From: JBNJFY01 sp051747265
GTDB taxonomy: Bacteria; Bacteroidota; Rhodothermia; Balneolales; Balneolaceae
DNA length: 64,000 nt
Reading direction: 5' to 3'
Assembly: GCA_051747265.1 (NCBI GenBank)
Contig: JBNJFY010000002.1
Coordinates: forward strand, 186,001 to 250,000
Every line of letters begins with the position of its first letter. The first letter of the stretch is position 1. Both the position numbers and the translations under genes were made by a program. Below are positions 61,297-64,000 of the stretch, one piece after another. The notes under the pieces were generated by a model. The model saw nothing but the letters and a program-made list of their open reading frames with translations, ran no database searches and was not told where the DNA came from.

Positions 61297-62022
61297 ATGC
61301 ATTACATTTGGACGATCTGTAAGCGCGAAGTGAACGCGTTTTTCGATTCGCTGATGGCCTACATTATCATGGTGGTGTTCCTGGGGCTGAGCGGCTTTTT
61401 TACGTGGCTGTTCGGATCCGGCGACATCTTTTTTGTGGGTCAGGCATCGTTGAACACCTTTTTCGGTATAGCCTACTGGACGCTCTTTTTCTTCATTCCG
61501 GCGGTAACCATGCGGATGCTGGCCGAGGAGGAGAAAAGCGGCACGTTAGAACTGCTGGCTACCAAACCGATCTCCCATTTTCAGATTGTAGCCGGCAAAT
61601 GGCTGGGGGCTTGGCTGCTGATTGTATTCAGCCTGATACTCACCCTGCCCTACTACATCACGGTAGCCAACCTGGGCCCCATTGATCACGGAGCGACCAT
61701 CAGCGGTTACATAGCGTTGTTGCTCATTAGCGGGGTGTATACCAGCATCGGTATTTTCGCTTCCAGCCTGACCGGCAACCAAATTGTCGCCTTCATTCTT
61801 AGTTTGTTTATCGCCTTTTTCTTTCAACTGCTGTTTTCGCAGATGGCGCCTGTTCTCCCCGATATGCTGGCCAACGTGGCTGAGTTCCTCAGTCTTAATC
61901 AGCATTTTCAAACTATTTCTCGGGGTGTGATCGGGCTCTCTAATCTGGTGTATCTGATTTCACTTACTCTGATTGGATTTCTGTTGGCAACCGTATCACT
62001 AAAACGGAGGTCTTGGGCATGA
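61297..62022 (+). CDS. gldF: Gliding-motility ABC transporter permease GldF
   Basis: A 241-residue ABC-2-type permease with six hydrophobic helices. Family features: IWTICKREVNAFFDSLMAYI at the start, PAVTMRMLAEEEKSGTLELL, AGKWLGAWLLI. It is the inner-membrane channel of the GldAFG complex. Its TGA overlaps the gldG ATG by four bases (ATGA), which couples translation. Confidence 0.93.
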   Translation: MHYIWTICKREVNAFFDSLMAYIIMVVFLGLSGFFTWLFGSGDIFFVGQASLNTFFGIAYWTLFFFIPAVTMRMLAEEEKSGTLELLATKPISHFQIVAGKWLGAWLLIVFSLILTLPYYITVANLGPIDHGATISGYIALLLISGVYTSIGIFASSLTGNQIVAFILSLFIAFFFQLLFSQMAPVLPDMLANVAEFLSLNQHFQTISRGVIGLSNLVYLISLTLIGFLLATVSLKRRSWA

Positions 62023-63602
62023 GTAACGCATTTGAAGGATTTCTAGCCAATCGCAAGGAAAGTGTTATCCAGATCCTGCTCATTGTGGGCAGTCTGGTAA
62101 TGTTGAACTATCTGGCTGATCAGCTGATTGTCCGCTTCGACTTGACGGAGGACAATCGCTACACACTTTCCGAGGCCAGCGAACAAATAGCTGAACAGGT
62201 GAATGACCCTATCACAGTCACCGCCTACTTCTCAGCCGATCTCCCCCCGCAACTGGCTCAAACCGAAGAGGAGTTCCGCAACTTTCTGGAGGAGTTTCGC
62301 GCCTACTCGGGTAACAACCTGGAGTACGAGTTTGTCAATCCCAATGAAAGTGAAGAGATGGAACAGCAAGCTCAGCAGGCGGGGATTCGGCCAGTGAGTA
62401 TTGATGTTCGCGAGCGGGACCAGATCTCCCAGCGTCGTGCCTATCTCGGGGCCAAATTTCAATATGGGGAGAAAAGCGAAGTGCTCCCCATTATCCGTCC
62501 CGGCGCGGCCATGGAGTATTCCATCGCCAGTACCGTCAAAAAGTTGACCATCGACCAGAAACCGAAGATTGGTTTGCTGCAGGGACACGGCGAACCCAGT
62601 CGTCAGGCCATGACGCAGGTAACCCAGGAGCTGAATCAGCTGTATCGCATTGAAGAAGTATCCGGTTTGGATACCGCCGCGGTTCCCGCCGATGTGGAAG
62701 TGCTGATGGTGGTAGCTCCCCAACAGCAACTGAGCGGCACCGAACTGTCTGCCATTGATCAGTACATCATGCGGGGCGGCAAAGTGGTATTTGCCCTCAA
62801 CCGCGTGGAAACCGACGTTCAACGTGGGCAAGCCAATGTGCTGGATACCGGCATCGAAAAGCTACTGGCCTCCTACCGTATTCCGGTCAATGCCGATCTG
62901 GTGCGCGATGTGAACGCAACCACCATTCAAGTGCAGCAACAGCAAGGGGGATTCCGCATGGTGAATAGCGTGCGCTATCCCTACATCCCACAAGTAACCA
63001 CATTTGCCGACCACCCAGCTACCCAAGGCTTGGAAGCGGTGATCATGCAGTTTGTCTCCTCGCTGGATGTAACCATGGCGGACACCACACAGCAGATCAC
63101 CATTTTGGCGGAAAGCTCCAACCAATCCGGTCTGGCTCGTGGACGCTTTGATTTGAATCCGATGAAAGATTGGACCCAAAATGATTTTAACGCGGGTAGT
63201 CAGCCTCTGGGTGCCGCCATCACCGGTACCTTCCGATCGGCCTTTGCCGATGTGGATTCGGTGGATGTTCCGCTGGATCGCAGTCAGGAAACATCGCTGA
63301 TTGTATTCGGCGACGGCGATTTCATCATCAACGGAGAAGGGCAACAGCAGCAGGGCTTACCTGAGGATAATATTAACCTTATGGTCAACAGTGTGGACTT
63401 TCTGGCCGATGATACCGGTTTGATTGCCCTGCGCACCAAAGGAGTGACTAGTCGTCCGCTGGAGCAAATTGAAGACGGCACCAAAACTCTGCTTAAATAT
63501 TTGAATCTGTTGGCCCCCATCCTGATTGTGCTCGGCTACGGCGGATATCGCTATCGACGTCGCCAAGCTCGCCGACGCAAATGGATCACTGAAGGGGTTT
63601 AA
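62019..63602 (+). CDS. gldG: Gliding-motility ABC transporter component GldG
   Basis: A 527-residue protein. It has an N-terminal membrane anchor (ILLIVGSLVMLNYLADQ) and a large periplasmic part with DUF4350/ABC-type uncharacterised motifs (LTEDNRYTLSEASEQI, GLLQGHGEPSRQAM, LIVFGDGDFIINGE), then a C-terminal helix (LNLLAPILIVLGYGGYRYRR). It is the GldG partner of GldF. I use the ATG at 62019 because CGGAGG lies eight bases before it; the TTG at 62013 is too close to that site. Confidence 0.92.
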   Translation: MSNAFEGFLANRKESVIQILLIVGSLVMLNYLADQLIVRFDLTEDNRYTLSEASEQIAEQVNDPITVTAYFSADLPPQLAQTEEEFRNFLEEFRAYSGNNLEYEFVNPNESEEMEQQAQQAGIRPVSIDVRERDQISQRRAYLGAKFQYGEKSEVLPIIRPGAAMEYSIASTVKKLTIDQKPKIGLLQGHGEPSRQAMTQVTQELNQLYRIEEVSGLDTAAVPADVEVLMVVAPQQQLSGTELSAIDQYIMRGGKVVFALNRVETDVQRGQANVLDTGIEKLLASYRIPVNADLVRDVNATTIQVQQQQGGFRMVNSVRYPYIPQVTTFADHPATQGLEAVIMQFVSSLDVTMADTTQQITILAESSNQSGLARGRFDLNPMKDWTQNDFNAGSQPLGAAITGTFRSAFADVDSVDVPLDRSQETSLIVFGDGDFIINGEGQQQQGLPEDNINLMVNSVDFLADDTGLIALRTKGVTSRPLEQIEDGTKTLLKYLNLLAPILIVLGYGGYRYRRRQARRRKWITEGV

Positions 63603-63627
63603 TCGAAATTCAAACGTATAGCTGATT

Positions 63628-64000
63628 ATGACCAACGCGACCAAAACACTCAGTATCATTTTTGTGGTTCTGGCTGCTGTTACCGGCTTGTACAGCTGGA
63701 TGGGCAAGTCCGGATCCAGTGAAGGATTACGCGCCGAACTGGTTACTGTGGAACCGGAGAACGTCAATCGCATCCTGATAGAAAATGAAGGTCGGGGCTA
63801 TCCCATCACGCTCCAAAAAGAGGACGAACAGTGGATGGTGCAGAGCCGTGAAGGAACCACAAGCTATCCAGCTAATCAACAGGCGGTTGAATCTGCACTA
63901 GATGAGTTGACTGCGCTGAATATCAAAGCTCTGGTTACCCGCGATGCCCAAAAGCATGCTCGCTACCAAGTAGACAGCACCGGCACCGATGTCAAGCTTT
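63628..64000 (+). CDS. DUF4340 domain protein, N-terminal fragment
   Basis: At least 124 residues, open at the right edge. A membrane anchor (KTLSIIFVVLAAVTGLYSWM) is followed by a beta-rich part (NRILIENEGRGYPITLQKED, WMVQSREGTTSYPANQQAVE) matching DUF4340. Such proteins often follow gldG-type genes and are thought to act with that ABC complex on the outer face of the inner membrane. It starts 25 bp after gldG. Confidence 0.85.
   Translation, partial: MTNATKTLSIIFVVLAAVTGLYSWMGKSGSSEGLRAELVTVEPENVNRILIENEGRGYPITLQKEDEQWMVQSREGTTSYPANQQAVESALDELTALNIKALVTRDAQKHARYQVDSTGTDVKL

Overview
The window looks like a chromosomal segment of a T9SS-bearing, non-sporulating member of the Bacteroidota/Balneolota group, with roughly even GC. 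The evidence is a SusC/SusD pair, a secreted enzyme with a PNPFNP-type type IX sorting tail, gldC and a gldA-gldF-gldG operon, several lipoproteins, and weak or absent ribosome binding sites with some TTG/GTG starts. The acidic tails on ScpB and on a DUF4342 protein would fit a salt-adapted host. Balneolota is my best guess and is an inference.

Layout. 1-6160: start of gltX (minus), a WbqC-like gene, a REP-associated tyrosine transposase (RAYT1) bracketed by its own palindromic repeats, then a tight set of class V aminotransferase, 43-residue membrane peptide, sodium:solute symporter and sulfotransferase. 6160-6850: a gene-free, hairpin-rich convergent gap. 6850-20000: two secreted lipoprotein peptidases, a small methyltransferase, SusD and SusC, and a divergent secreted cyanophycinase-like protein. 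20000-31200: mostly minus-strand housekeeping genes (YgjP-like peptidase, TPR protein, alpha/beta hydrolase, RluB-like synthase, ScpB, PriA, a beta-barrel protein, RAYT2, YifB/ComM). 31200-38500: DUF4342 protein, cytochrome P460 with a methyl-accepting chemotaxis protein, a two-domain FAD/Fe-S oxidase and a lipoprotein redoxin. 38800-44110: an iron uptake operon (two FeoA, FeoB and a 45-residue Cys-tailed peptide), a saccharopine-dehydrogenase-like enzyme, a methyltransferase and an ArsN2-like acetyltransferase. 44300-50460: a bactofilin-like membrane protein followed by a repeat-rich, gene-poor accessory island with two related secreted proteins, an AT-rich HNH-like gene and a small secreted protein inside a 1.03-kb duplication. 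50455-64000: recN, lon, rluD, gldC, a response regulator, a Memo-family protein, nth and the gldAFG plus DUF4340 operon, which runs off the end.

The most distinctive content is in the intergenic spaces. (1) A modular REP-like family follows one plan: GAC, a 7-base word, a hairpin, a second 7-base word, then CGTC. Its stems change by compensatory pairs between copies. One subtype brackets RAYT2, while RAYT1 is bracketed by an unrelated palindrome, so the window carries two RAYT/repeat pairs. (2) Longer elements have arms built of tandem short words and inverted at the far end. Two of them start immediately after stop codons of unrelated genes. (3) A cytochrome P460 gene sits 46 bp upstream of a chemoreceptor gene, which suggests a haem-linked sensory pair. 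None of these has been checked against a database.
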